Source of the DNA: CAVQFB01 sp963711675
GTDB taxonomy: Bacteria > Acidobacteriota > Terriglobia > Terriglobales > Acidobacteriaceae
Reading direction: 5' to 3'
Length of the DNA: 64,000 nucleotides
NCBI GenBank assembly: GCA_963711675.1
Contig: CAVQFB010000002.1
Coordinates: 1 to 64,000, forward strand
The number at the start of each line of letters is the position of its first letter. Positions within the stretch are counted from its first letter, which is position 1. A program made the translations under genes and the position numbers. Under the pieces are notes generated by a model. It was given only the letters and a program-made list of their open reading frames with translations, did not search any database and was not told the origin of the DNA. Below are positions 54,017-63,759 of this stretch, one piece after another.

Positions 54017-55383
54017 ATGGATATTGCCGGAAGAGTATTACTAGGCGTCACTCACGGGTTTCGCCGTTCGCGAACTCTGCGAATCCTGAAGGAGATCCAG
54101 ACGGCGCCGTTCCATCGCGGCAAGAGATCCTGGTCAAACAGTTTGCCCGGTTGTCTAACCTGCTCACCTTGGCGGAACTGCATGTCCCGTACTATCGGGA
54201 GATGCTGGGCTCGCTGGGAATCAAAAGTCGTGACGTCCGCACCTTGAAGGACTTCGCGTTCCTTCCGATTCTAACCAAAAGCATCATTCGCGAAAGGCTC
54301 GCCGATCTCGTACGGGAAGACATACGTAAGGAAAAGCTGCTGTTCGGAAACAGCGGCGGCTCGACCGGCGTTCCACTCCGCTTTTACCGTTCCCATTCCA
54401 TCTTAGACGCTCAGGAAGCGGGTACTTTCCGCAATCTTCTGCAGTCGGGATGGAAGCCCGGCGAGATGATCGCTTTCTTTTGGGGCGGCGATGACAAACT
54501 CGACGCCATGTCGCGATTGGAATTCGAGGTACGCCAAATCCTGCGCCGTCAATACCAATTTGATCCGTTTCGTTCGGGTCCGCAAGAAATGGATCGCTGG
54601 CTAAACAGGTGGACGAGACTGAAGCCGCGCGTAGCGTACGGATACGCCTCCACGATCGCCCGTTTTGCAGAGCACATCCAGGCCAATGGAGTGAAACTGG
54701 ATCCCTTGCTTGGGGTGTTCACTACCGCGGAGAAACTCTACTTACCGCAGCGTGAGGTGATCACGAGGGCGTTTGGTTGCAGCGTGTACGACTGTTATGG
54801 CAGTTCCGAAGTGATGAACATCGCGTCGGAATGCCCGAAGGGCCGTATGCACATCAACGCGGATTTCGTAGTGCTCGAGGTCGAGAAAGGTGTGCCCCCC
54901 GGCGAGCCGACCCCTTTCATCGCTACCGCCCTATGGAATCAAGTGATGCCGTTTATTCGCTATCGCAATGAAGACTGTGGCGAGTTATTGGAAGAGTCTT
55001 GCGATTGTGGAAATCAGTTTCCGCTGATGCGGCTTAATATTGCCCGCGTGAGCGACAACTTCGTATTACCTTCCGGTCGCGTCGTGCACGGTGAATTCTT
55101 CACCCACTTGATGTACGGCAGCGAAGGAATCTCGACGTTCCGTTTCCACCAGACAGCAACGGACTCTATCACCCTATGGGTGGTTCCCGGACCGGGCCGG
55201 GCGACCTCACGCCAGGAGGCCGTCCAGAGGGTGGTGAAGGAAGTGGAGAAACTGGATGCTGGGATGAAGGTTCAGGTTCGAGAAACGGACGCAATCCCGC
55301 TTTCCCAGGCCGGTAAACATCGCTTCACGCTCTCCGACGTGCGAATGGTGAAGAGAGCCTCGGTAGCAAGTATCGAAAAATGA
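54017..55383 (+). pseudogene. CapK-type phenylacetate-CoA-ligase-like adenylate-forming enzyme, frameshifted
   Basis: ATG at 54017 with AAGGA nine bases upstream opens the N-terminal frame (MDIAGRVLLGVTHGFRRSR), which slips near 54108 and continues from SRQEILVKQFARLSNLLTL into the long frame annotated from 54151. Aligning with the copy at 57497-58899 shows one missing base. The long part has FGNSGGSTGVPLRFYRS, YDCYGSSEVMNIASECP, YRNEDCGELL and the AMP-binding pattern of the CapK group. CapK proteins occur in EPS loci, probably activating an acid that is added to a sugar. If the slip is an assembly error, the enzyme is intact at about 456 residues. Confidence 0.75.
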
Positions 55384-55445
55384 AGCAGCGTTCCGCCGCT
55401 CTCGCTTATCTACCATCAGTACAGACTCGGACTAACCCACAGGAA

Positions 55446-55469
55446 CCGGGTTGGGATTTTCCAACCCGG
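55446..55469. terminator. Bidirectional terminator-like hairpin
   Basis: CCGGGTTGG, a GATTTT loop, and CCAACCCGG, exact 9-bp arms, in the 93 bases between two convergent genes (stops at 55383 and 55477). Position fits a shared terminator though T-runs are short. Confidence 0.7.
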
Positions 55470-55476
55470 CATCCGC

Positions 55477-57081
55477 TTAACAGCCCCCCGATACTCCCGC
55501 AAGGGTTTTTACCACGCACGGGTCGGCCATGTGGATGTGATGGGTAACGTCGGTTCCGTTCACCGGCGGGATGTTGGCGAAGACATAGCCAGTGTAGCGA
55601 TCTTGGTAGACGATGACACCGGGCTGGGAACCAAACCACGACCAGAATGGATCGGTCAGTCCGGCAAACGCCCAAGCTTCTCCACCCTCGCCATTGTTCT
55701 CTGCGAAAACTAGACCCCCCTGGCCTGCGGTCACGCCGATGTACCCACCAAAATGGGTCATCGCTCGGACAAATGCTTCTTGCCATGGCGGCAGGTTCAT
55801 TGCGTTAATCTGGGCATCCGTGTAGTCGAGAAACAGGAGAGCTCCCCCGGGAGGCCGGGAGCTATTCTGATTGTTACAAAGTAAACCCGGGTCGTAGACA
55901 CTTCCGGGAAACACCACCGGGTTTGCGGGATTATGACAGTTGTCAATCAGACGAAGAGCGTGGTTGATCACTGCCTTTTGCACCTCTTTCTGACGCACGA
56001 TTCCGGCGAAGACGCTCAAACCGGTTCCGGTGGCCATGGAACCTCCCGTGCCCTGCTTGGTAACGGTGAACTCGAGTCCCCAATCAGGATCATTGTTGTA
56101 ATCTTCGACGGCGCAGTAGCCGGAGAAATTGGTTCCCACAGCGCAGGACGAGGGTCCAGTACCCGGGCAAGTTGACGGCGGCAAAGAATGCAATGTGGGG
56201 CCGAAGTGATAACTCGCTACCAGCAGGTGGGTGGATGAATCCAGTATGGTGATGTCTTGATCATCGGAACTTTGGCTGAACATCGCCCCGCTGGGAGCGT
56301 GGAAAGCTTTGCCGTTGAGCCCTTTCAAGGTGCAGCCGCTTAACTTGTACCAAGGCATGCTGGTATCGGAGTAGTAGACGGGTGTTCCTCTGTCGTTGAC
56401 TCCCGGCTTTGCAAATTGTATGAGCCCGTATGGCGCGCCGATGTTCCCACAATCAGTAAGAGCGCACCGGGCAATTGCATCACTGTTAGGGTAGAGGTGA
56501 TTTACTGGTCCACCGTTACCTGCATTCGGCAACTGTTTCGAGGTAATACTCTGGGGATTACTCTTGTAAGGAACCCAGGTCACGGGGGGCTGGTTGGTAA
56601 GGCTGAAGAAAGGATGTATCGACTTAACAGTCGGGGAGATGATCACGTCTATGGTCGCAAAGATACTCCCGTCCGCTGCACTGACGGCGGTGATGGCATC
56701 CGGAGTCTCGACCGGCACCGTGGGGGCATGGTAAGTCCCGTTTGAATCTATTGAGCCGAGTGCAGCCGTCCAGGTGATGCGCGTGTCCCGTGTGCCTTTA
56801 ACGGTAGCGACAAACCGCGTTGAAGAACCAGCTCTGATCACGGTCTCCGTTGGCAAAATGCTGATCTCGATTCTGGCCGGCTGATTCGCAACCCTAAATT
56901 CGTCACCGCGGTTGGCTACCTGTCCCACTGCAACTCCGGTGTTACTGCCACAAAAAAGTGCAACCACTGTGGCGGCTAGAGTAAGCGAGCGACTAACGTG
57001 GGCAAAGCCGCATAGAGAACTGAAACCGGCATGAGTCGCCTGGCGTTCGCGCGAGAATATAAGACCCTGTTTTATTTTCAT
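55477..57081 (-). CDS. Secreted protein with Ig-like domain, paralogue of 38923-40362
   Basis: The ATG at 57081 (MKIKQGLIF) has GGAG eight bases upstream; the ATG at 57087 is too close. About 534 residues: a long basic leader with a hydrophobic core (LTLAATVVALFCGSNTGVAV), a BACON/Ig-like domain (SILPTETVIRAGSSTRFVAT to IDVIISP, ~75-155), then the family region shared with 38923-40362: LPNAGNGGPVNHLYPNSDAI, FHAPSGAM, INHALRLIDNC, PGGALLFLDYTDAQ, LPPWQEAFVRAMTHFGGYIG and the end THHIHMADPCVV...GVSGGC. It is flanked by the two CapK-like genes. Function unknown; the two copies share the final Cys motif and His cluster. Confidence 0.85.
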   Translation of the reverse strand: MKIKQGLIFSRERQATHAGFSSLCGFAHVSRSLTLAATVVALFCGSNTGVAVGQVANRGDEFRVANQPARIEISILPTETVIRAGSSTRFVATVKGTRDTRITWTAALGSIDSNGTYHAPTVPVETPDAITAVSAADGSIFATIDVIISPTVKSIHPFFSLTNQPPVTWVPYKSNPQSITSKQLPNAGNGGPVNHLYPNSDAIARCALTDCGNIGAPYGLIQFAKPGVNDRGTPVYYSDTSMPWYKLSGCTLKGLNGKAFHAPSGAMFSQSSDDQDITILDSSTHLLVASYHFGPTLHSLPPSTCPGTGPSSCAVGTNFSGYCAVEDYNNDPDWGLEFTVTKQGTGGSMATGTGLSVFAGIVRQKEVQKAVINHALRLIDNCHNPANPVVFPGSVYDPGLLCNNQNSSRPPGGALLFLDYTDAQINAMNLPPWQEAFVRAMTHFGGYIGVTAGQGGLVFAENNGEGGEAWAFAGLTDPFWSWFGSQPGVIVYQDRYTGYVFANIPPVNGTDVTHHIHMADPCVVKTLAGVSGGC

Positions 57082-57496
57082 TCGCATGTCTCCACAGATC
57101 CTTAGGTTTGAGAGCAGTCACACGACCGGACACGTATCGAGTCTCGTTACGGCACCCGAGTGTTACTTCAACAAGCGTTGTCCGGAGAGCGCGTAGGCAG
57201 TGGCGGCTGCGCGCGTTGTAGGGTTATGGTGCGACGGTCGGAGGAGAACGTCAAAATAGGAAGTACAGGGGGTAAGGTGACAACTGCCAGCGTTTTTGGC
57301 AGGTTTTCAAATGGCAAATCGTGCTACGAGATTGCGCGAAAAGACGCGGAGACCATGGAGTTGTCTCTTTTCACGAATGGATGTTCCGCGTCCCGGAGTG
57401 TCGGGCGCGCCCGAGCGAACACCGTCTTCCGTCCCGCAGACCGCACTTTTGCCACGGTTTCTTAATTCGCTTGTGCGCAAGGCCAATTTCCCGGAG
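57082..57496. other. Intergenic region, no gene supported
   Basis: Upstream of the secreted protein and downstream of the second CapK gene. A 101-codon plus-strand frame is present but has no recognisable motif or good ribosome site and is rejected. Confidence 0.5.
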
Positions 57497-57949
57497 TTAA
57501 GAGCACTTCTCCAGCGGCTGGCTTGAGAAATTTTCGGGAGCGCGCACCTCGGAACGTATAAACCGGTGCTTACCGTTTCGCGAGAGAGGGATGGAATCAG
57601 TAATGCGGACTTCGACTTTGATTCGACCGCTTGGATCGAGATTCCGCACCTGTTCCACCACTTTCCGAATCGAACGCTCTTGGGCAGACCGTTCTGCGTT
57701 ACCAGGCACGATCCAGAGGATAATTAACTCAGGAGCTATCTGGTGAAACTGGAAGGTCGCGATTCCTTGGGCGACGTCCATAAAACGGATGAAGAGCATG
57801 CCATGTACGAAGCGGCCGTCGGGCATGATGAAATGATCGAAAATCCGGCTAACGTTCAAATCCATCAGCGGGAAATGGCTCCCACAATCGCAGCTTCCGT
57901 CGAGCAGCCTTCCACAGTCCTCGATGCGGTATCTGATCAAGGGCATCAC
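57497..57949 (-). CDS. CapK-like ligase copy 2, C-terminal part
   Basis: A 150-residue frame continuing the product of 57946-58899 after a one-base slip near 57998 in a C-run. The correct upstream reading is SPPLIVTSLWNDVMPLIRYR. It holds IEDCGRLLDGSCDCG and IPLSRNGKHRFIRSEV, the C-terminal subdomain of the adenylate-forming fold. Not a separate gene in origin. Confidence 0.7.
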   Translation of the reverse strand: MMPLIRYRIEDCGRLLDGSCDCGSHFPLMDLNVSRIFDHFIMPDGRFVHGMLFIRFMDVAQGIATFQFHQIAPELIILWIVPGNAERSAQERSIRKVVEQVRNLDPSGRIKVEVRITDSIPLSRNGKHRFIRSEVRAPENFSSQPLEKCS

Positions 57950-58899
57950 GTCGTTCCAAAGGGAAGTGACGATAAGAGGCGGGCTTTGGGAGGGCTGGGT
58001 ACCGCTGCTGTCGTCTCGAGCACGACCTTATCGATGTTCACGTGCATGCGACCGCGCGAACACGTGCATGCAACGTTATTCACCTCCGAACTGCCGTACA
58101 TATCGTAGACCTGAGATCCAAAAACTCTCGAGATGACGTCCTTCTGCTTGGGATACAACTTCTCCGCGGTGCAGAACACACCGAGAACCGGATGTGTTTT
58201 TCGACCCTTTTCCTCGAGGTGCAAAGCGAGGCGTGAAATGAGAGAACTGTAGCCATACAGAATCTTCGGTCGAATTCGTTGCAGTTTCTCAAACCATTGG
58301 TCCATTTGTTCGGGGCCAGAGTTGAAGGCGTCAAACTGATACATGCGACGCAACCGTTGACGGACTTCAAATTCCCAGGGGGACATCTTGTACAAATCCC
58401 TATCCCCCCAGAAATAGGCCACCATGTCACCCGGTCTCCATCCGCATTGAAGCCAACTGCGAAAGGCTCCGGCCTCACCCGCGTCCAAGTCAAAACGGGT
58501 TCGATAGAACTTCAGCGGAACTCCGGTCGACCCACCGCTGTAGACAGGCATCAGGGTGTCTCTGGGGATGTCCTCCCGGACGAGATCATCGAGCCTTTCA
58601 CGGATGATGTCTTTGGTGAGAATGGGAAGGGCCGCAAAATCCTGCAGATTTCGGATGTCACGGGCGTGTATGCCTAACGACTTAAACAGCTCCCGATAAT
58701 ACGGAATATGGGCTTCCGCGATGGCGAGGAGGCCCGAGAGCTTCTGAAACTGACGTTGAAGGATTTCTGATCGCGACCTTGTGGGTTCACCCTGAATCTC
58801 GCGGAGTATTTCCAGAGTTTGAGAGCGACGTAGAGTGTGCGTGAAGCGGAGAAATAACCTGCCCGAGAGGCCCATAGATTTATAAGGAAGAAGTTGCAC
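57946..58899 (-). CDS. CapK-like adenylate-forming ligase copy 2, N-terminal part
   Basis: A 317-residue frame with MGLSGRLFLRFTHTLRRSQTL, PILTKDIIRERLDDLVREDI, PVYSGGSTGVPLKFYRTR and VYDMYGSSEVNNVACTC. It parallels the 54017-55383 copy along the full length. It ends in a false tail (RLLSSLPFGTT) when the frame slips, and the rest lies in 57497-57949. The GTG at 58899 and the ATG at 58875 are both possible starts; neither has a strong ribosome site. Together the two frames would give a ~465-residue enzyme. Two frameshifted copies of one family on either side of a secreted protein is odd. Confidence 0.75.
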   Translation of the reverse strand: MQLLPYKSMGLSGRLFLRFTHTLRRSQTLEILREIQGEPTRSRSEILQRQFQKLSGLLAIAEAHIPYYRELFKSLGIHARDIRNLQDFAALPILTKDIIRERLDDLVREDIPRDTLMPVYSGGSTGVPLKFYRTRFDLDAGEAGAFRSWLQCGWRPGDMVAYFWGDRDLYKMSPWEFEVRQRLRRMYQFDAFNSGPEQMDQWFEKLQRIRPKILYGYSSLISRLALHLEEKGRKTHPVLGVFCTAEKLYPKQKDVISRVFGSQVYDMYGSSEVNNVACTCSRGRMHVNIDKVVLETTAAVPSPPKARLLSSLPFGTT

Positions 58900-59741
58900 A
58901 CCGAGACTTCACAGTGTGCGCGGCGCCAACTTAAAAAGAAGTTTACCAGATGTTGTTGATCAGTTCCAACACGAAGTCCACTGGATTCGTCAACATCGAA
59001 CAGTGCAACCTTTGTGCAATAATTTGCATCTCCGATAGCGCCAGATATCGCGAAACACTCCGCCCGTGACCCAACACCCCCGGTTTCGGAGCTTCGAGGA
59101 TCTAAATTGCCTCGATAAACCTCTCCCGCGGATGTGGGCACGTTCTTCGCGATGTCAATCCGCCCAACACCTTTACTGCGGTGACCAATGGAAGCCCCCT
59201 TGCCTCGAGGTGGCCAACTATACCTGCGGGCCAGGCCCATCCGATCAGGTTGGGATCTTCCCCGCATCTTCGTTTGATTGAACGCCGGAGTCGCTCAGTC
59301 AAACCTGTTTCTTCGCGGGGAGGACTCACCCCACGTTTGTGCCATTGCGTGGTTTTGACTAGGTTCGTACCGTGGAGGTGCTGTTAACAGTGAACCGACA
59401 ATCTGCAGGGGCGGCGCTAATCGGCCTGAAGATAGTCGGAGTGAGATAACAGCAGTGTTGGGTCTCTGGCTTCACCCGCTCCTCCCTCGAACCTGCCAGA
59501 GGGCATTAACGAATTCAGAGCCGTAGTTGTAGTTCCCCCCTGAATAATGATCGGCGTTCCAACAGCTGAGCAGGAATCCTCCCCAGAGTCGTGATCACTT
59601 GTATCTCCCTGGATGACCGAGTGGGTTACTTGTGTAACGGTACCGTCGAGCCATAGTTAGCTGACACGCTTTGTGACAGAGTGGGCCTGACCATGCACGT
59701 GCCAAGCGTTCAGGCTTAGCCGGCTCCGATTCTTTGTAAGG
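58900..59741. other. Long region without a supported gene
   Basis: Eight hundred and forty bases upstream of the second CapK copy. Frames on both strands are short or in wrong register and carry no motif. A GTTAC-4-GTAAC dyad lies near 59627-59640. No tRNA or ncRNA was recognised. Confidence 0.4.
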
Positions 59742-60757
59742 ATGTTGCAGTTGATGAAAATCGCTGTCGAAGGTCAGATGGGTAAGGTCATTGACGATGA
59801 GGTCGCGCGCCACCAGGAAGCCGAGGTCAAATCTGTAGGTCAGCCCGAAACGTCCACCACTGTCGGTTCCTCGCCGCGCAGCGCCCCTAGCCCAGGGGCT
59901 TCTCGCCAGCTTGAAGAGATACCAGGGCGACCCACGCAGAAGCTACAGTCTTATCTACAGAAGCGAAGAGGTAACAGCGCCTTCTGGAGCGCCCGGGCTG
60001 TTCAATATGGCAAGAGCCTGACGGCCACAGCTTCCACCAGTTGGGTGCGCGCTGCGTCACTCAGAAGACTCAAGAAGATCGTCAGGGCGAACGATTCCGT
60101 GTTTGGAAATCGGCTGCGGTAACGCCAGCAGCCTTCTGGGGCCGTTGTCCGAAGTCTGTCGTACATTCGGTGCGGACATAACCGAGGAAATGTTGGTTTT
60201 AGCAAAACGGCATCACGTGGAAGTGAGGGGTTTTGCTCGTTCCGATGCCCGCGAGCTTCCGTTCAAAACCGCAAGTTTTGATGTGGTCTATACCAGCCGA
60301 TGTCTCATCAATTTGCTCGATCCAGAAATGCAGCGGATGGCGATTCGTGAGGCCATGAGGGTTACGAAACCAAATGGAGTCGTCGTCCTGATTGAAAATT
60401 TTGAAGAACCGGTGGCGAGAATGAGACGCCAATACCGAGAAACGACCAGGGATGACCACAACCTGCTATTGAGTCTTCGCAATACTGTGCACCTCTGCCG
60501 AGAACTGGGTTGGCATCCGGTTTGCCTACATGGCAACACCCTCGGGAGTCTTGTGCACTCTGTAATCGCAGAGGATGCCACGTGGTCAGAGATTTCTTGA
60601 GTGGCTGCTCCACCCTTTGTGCGTTGCGTTAACGCGGATCGAAGACTGCTTCGGGAGGCCTCTGCCACTGTTCGGAAAAGACACCATGATCGCTTTCCAG
60701 AAGGAAAGAAAAACAGGCAATCTTGCCTTCTATTACGGCAACGGGCCATGCCGCTGA
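59742..60757 (+). pseudogene. SAM-dependent methyltransferase, broken by two frameshifts
   Basis: Frame 1 reads the N-terminal part (FWSARAVQYGKSLTATAS... LRRLKKIVRANDSV), slips near 60107, and frame 2 begins LEIGCGNASSLLGPLSEVC (SAM motif) through FKTASFDVVYTSRCLINLLD to EDATW. A second slip near 60590 leads to RFLEWLLHPLCVALTRIEDC and the end GKDTMIAFQKER in frame 3. All three joined give a typical class I methyltransferase of about 335 residues. As it stands it is not translatable as one chain. Position right of the CapK cluster suggests an O- or N-methyl decoration of the polysaccharide or its precursor. Confidence 0.7.
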
Positions 60758-61011
60758 GGCATCATCGAATGCCGAGGTAGCCTAGTTTTACCCTGTTCGA
60801 TGAAGTGACGAACTCTCCCCGAACAAAACCTGGAATATCCCCAAATCCCTCTTCGCATTTTCTGCTGAATCGAGCATGCTATATTGCCATCGCGGGTCGT
60901 GCACTTCGCGACATTGACCTGTCAGCGAACTGTGCTCCGGATTGGCGCGATCACGATTGTTGACGCGCGGATCCTCGGCGAACCAGGTGGCCGCAAGCCG
61001 GAGGGAATCCA

Positions 61012-61998
61012 TTGGTCGTTCTTGTCGTGGGTGGCGCGGGATACATCGGAAGCCACGCAGTTCGGGCTTTGCGACGTCGTGGGCATCAGGTCATAATCTA
61101 TGACAATCTATCCACCGGACATGCTTTTCTGGCCGATGGTTTCGAACTGGTGGAAGGTGACATTGCGGACGTGGAAAAACTCAACGCCACCTTGCGCCGC
61201 GTCGATTCCGTCATGCACTTTGCCGCGCACGCTTACGTCGGCGAATCTGTGGAGAATCCCAGAAAATATTTTCGCAACAACGTAGAATTGGGTCTCATTC
61301 TGTTGAACCAGTGCTTGGAGACCGGGGTCCGCCGCTTTATTTTCTCCTCGACCTGTGCGATCTACGGAGTTCCGGCGGAAGTTCCCATCGTGGAGAACGC
61401 TCCGCGACAGCCGGTGAATCCATACGGGGCGTCGAAGCTTTTTTTCGAGTATGCGCTCGAGGCCTACGGCCGTGCCTACGGCCTATCCTTCGCCAGCCTC
61501 CGTTACTTCAACGCGGCAGGTGCGGACGAGAGCGGAGAGATTGGGGAAGTGCACGAACCTGAAAGCCATTTGATTCCTTCGGCATTGCAAGCGGTCATTG
61601 GAGCGCGGCCCGCAATGGAGTTGTTTGGAACCGACTATCCCACACCGGACGGCACCTGCATTCGGGACTACATTCATGTCAGCGACCTAGCGGAGGCTCA
61701 CGTTCTGGCGCTGCAATACCTGGAGCGCGACGGCAAGTCGATTATGGTAAATCTGGGGACTGGCCAGGGCTCCTCCGTGAAGGAAGTGCTGCACAAGGTG
61801 GAGCAGGTCACGGGGCGTCCCGTTCCCGTGCGGATCGCGCCGAGACGGCCCGGAGACCCGCCTGCCCTGGTGGCTGACCCCACGGCTGCCGAGAGGTTAC
61901 TCCAGTGGAAGGCGAAGCGCTCTTTAGACGATATGGTCGGAACAGCGTGGAACTGGATGCAACGTCACAAGGCCGTGATCAACACTGCTCGTTCGTAA
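61012..61998 (+). CDS. galE: UDP-glucose 4-epimerase
   Basis: A 328-residue extended SDR. VLVVGGAGYIGSHAVRAL is the NAD site, DNLSTGHAF and FAAHAYVGESVENPRKYF follow, and NPYGASKLFFEY has the catalytic Tyr-Lys. The C-terminal IRDYIHVSDLAEAHVLAL and NLGTGQGSSVKEV are GalE hallmarks. The start is a TTG at 61012, supported by GGAGGG six bases upstream. It supplies UDP-galactose to the EPS transferases. Confidence 0.95.
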   Translation: MVVLVVGGAGYIGSHAVRALRRRGHQVIIYDNLSTGHAFLADGFELVEGDIADVEKLNATLRRVDSVMHFAAHAYVGESVENPRKYFRNNVELGLILLNQCLETGVRRFIFSSTCAIYGVPAEVPIVENAPRQPVNPYGASKLFFEYALEAYGRAYGLSFASLRYFNAAGADESGEIGEVHEPESHLIPSALQAVIGARPAMELFGTDYPTPDGTCIRDYIHVSDLAEAHVLALQYLERDGKSIMVNLGTGQGSSVKEVLHKVEQVTGRPVPVRIAPRRPGDPPALVADPTAAERLLQWKAKRSLDDMVGTAWNWMQRHKAVINTARS

Positions 61999-62209
61999 AA
62001 ATTACAAGACACAAATGCCCGCCTTCAGCGGATAATGGCTTGGGGAAACGACCGGCCAACTGCTGGCCAGGTTGCCAGGCGATCAAGAAAGTGCATTTAC
62101 AGTCCAACTGGCTCTCAAGAGTCTGCCGCAAGACAGTCTTCCTGGCCGTAGGCTTCACGCCTTCAGAGAGAGGGAACTGCCACGCCTTTGTTGTCGACAG
62201 GAGAAGGGA

Positions 62210-63730
62210 ATGGAAAAAGGGGACTTGGCTGCAGAAGTTAGAGGATCTGCGCCGCTCGAACTCAGTCCGGAGGAGTTTCGAGAGTTAGGGTATCAGGTAG
62301 TCGACCGGATCACGGAATTTTTGAAATCGCTCCACACAAGGCCGGTTGCTCCAAACGAATCGGCGACTTCCATTCGCGAACTGATTTCGCTGCCTTTTCC
62401 CCAAGAAGGAGAGCCGCCTCGAGAATTGCTCGAACACGCCTTGGATCTGCTGATAGACCACTCTACCTTCAACAGCCACCCGCGATTTTGGGGTTACATC
62501 ACCGGCTCACCCGCTCCGATCGGGGCGCTTGCCGATCTGATCGCGTCGGCCCTAAATCCAAACCTAGGCAAATGGATTCTTTCTCCGATGGGCACCGAAA
62601 TCGAGGGACAGACGGTGCGCTGGATTGCGGAGATGCTCTCCTATCCGAGGGATTGTGGGGGACTGCTGGTCAGCGGCGGCAGCATGGCTAACTTCGTCGG
62701 TTTCTTGGCGGCAAGAAGGTCCAAAGCACCCTGGCCGGTGCAAGCATCGGGGGCAATTGACCCCAACAAGGGAAGGTTGCGAGTTTACACGTCGGCGGAG
62801 ACCCATCTTTGGGTTCAGAAAGCCGCAGATCTTTTTGGTCTGGGAACCGAGTCGATACGATGGATCTCAACGGATGAACAGTTCCGGATGGATCCCGACG
62901 AGCTGCGAAAATCTATCGTGGAAGACTTGAGAGCAGGAGATTTACCCTTCCTGGTAGTGGGTACCGCGGGGTCAGTAAGCACCGGCGCCGTGGATCCCCT
63001 GCCTGCGCTCGCCGCGGTATGCAAGGAATATGATCTTTGGTTTCACGTGGACGGTGCCTACGGTGGTTTTGCGGCTGTTTTGCCTGACGCTTCAGCCGAT
63101 CTGCGAGGATTGAGCCACGCAGACTCTGTGGCAGTCGATCCGCATAAGTGGCTGTACGCCCCGTTGGAAGTGGGTTGCGCCCTGGTTCGCGATCCGAAAG
63201 TGTTGCATGACACTTTTAGTTATCGCCCACAGTACTATCACCTGGTCGAGGATCCAGCGGAGAGGGCTATCAACTACTACGAATATGGGCCGCAGAACGC
63301 TCGGGGTTTTCGCGCGTTAAAAGTATGGTTGTGCCTGAGGCAAGCGGGCCGCGAAGGGTATCAACGGATGATCGGCGATAACATCCGGCTGGCAAACGCG
63401 CTCTACGAGTTCGTCAAGAAGCGCAGCGAACTGGAGGCCTTCAGCAACAGCCTGAGCATCACAACATTCCGATATGTCCCACCCGACCTGAGGGGCAACC
63501 CGAAGATCGAGTCGTATCTGAACCAACTCAACAGTGAACTGCTGACCCGGTTGCAGACTGGTGGCAAAGTTTTCCTCTCCAATGCGATGATGGGAGGGAA
63601 GTTTGCCCTGCGTACCTGCATTGTGAATTTCCGAACCTCGTTTGAGGACATCAAGGCTCTGCCTGAATTGGTGATCCGCCTTGGGACCGAGATAGATGCC
63701 GCCCTTCGTCCTCGCGAGTTCACACTCTGA
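62210..63730 (+). CDS. Group II PLP-dependent decarboxylase (aromatic/other L-amino acid)
   Basis: Start at 62210 (MEKGDLAAEVRG) with GACAGGAGAAGGG upstream; the frame from 62072 lacks such a site. A 506-residue fold-type I enzyme: GYITGSPAPIGALADLIASAL, LLVSGGSMANFVGFLAARRS, FHVDGAYGGFAAVLPD and SVAVDPHKWLYAPLEVG, where the Lys in HKW binds PLP. It releases CO2 from an amino acid to give a primary amine, for example tyramine or a polyamine-type unit. Beside the adenylating and amidotransferase genes, an amine for EPS modification is a reasonable inference. Confidence 0.88.
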   Translation: MEKGDLAAEVRGSAPLELSPEEFRELGYQVVDRITEFLKSLHTRPVAPNESATSIRELISLPFPQEGEPPRELLEHALDLLIDHSTFNSHPRFWGYITGSPAPIGALADLIASALNPNLGKWILSPMGTEIEGQTVRWIAEMLSYPRDCGGLLVSGGSMANFVGFLAARRSKAPWPVQASGAIDPNKGRLRVYTSAETHLWVQKAADLFGLGTESIRWISTDEQFRMDPDELRKSIVEDLRAGDLPFLVVGTAGSVSTGAVDPLPALAAVCKEYDLWFHVDGAYGGFAAVLPDASADLRGLSHADSVAVDPHKWLYAPLEVGCALVRDPKVLHDTFSYRPQYYHLVEDPAERAINYYEYGPQNARGFRALKVWLCLRQAGREGYQRMIGDNIRLANALYEFVKKRSELEAFSNSLSITTFRYVPPDLRGNPKIESYLNQLNSELLTRLQTGGKVFLSNAMMGGKFALRTCIVNFRTSFEDIKALPELVIRLGTEIDAALRPREFTL

Positions 63731-63759
63731 GGAAATCAAACAAGGAAAACCGAAACGTT

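Noticed and set aside
57160..57465. A 101-codon plus-strand frame between CapK copy 2 and the secreted protein
   Set aside because: No motif, no good ribosome site, and in a spacer that must contain the secreted gene's promoter.
58674..59267. A 197-codon minus-strand frame upstream of CapK copy 2
   Set aside because: Its second half overlaps the N-terminal part of the ligase in another frame, and the rest has no recognisable feature.
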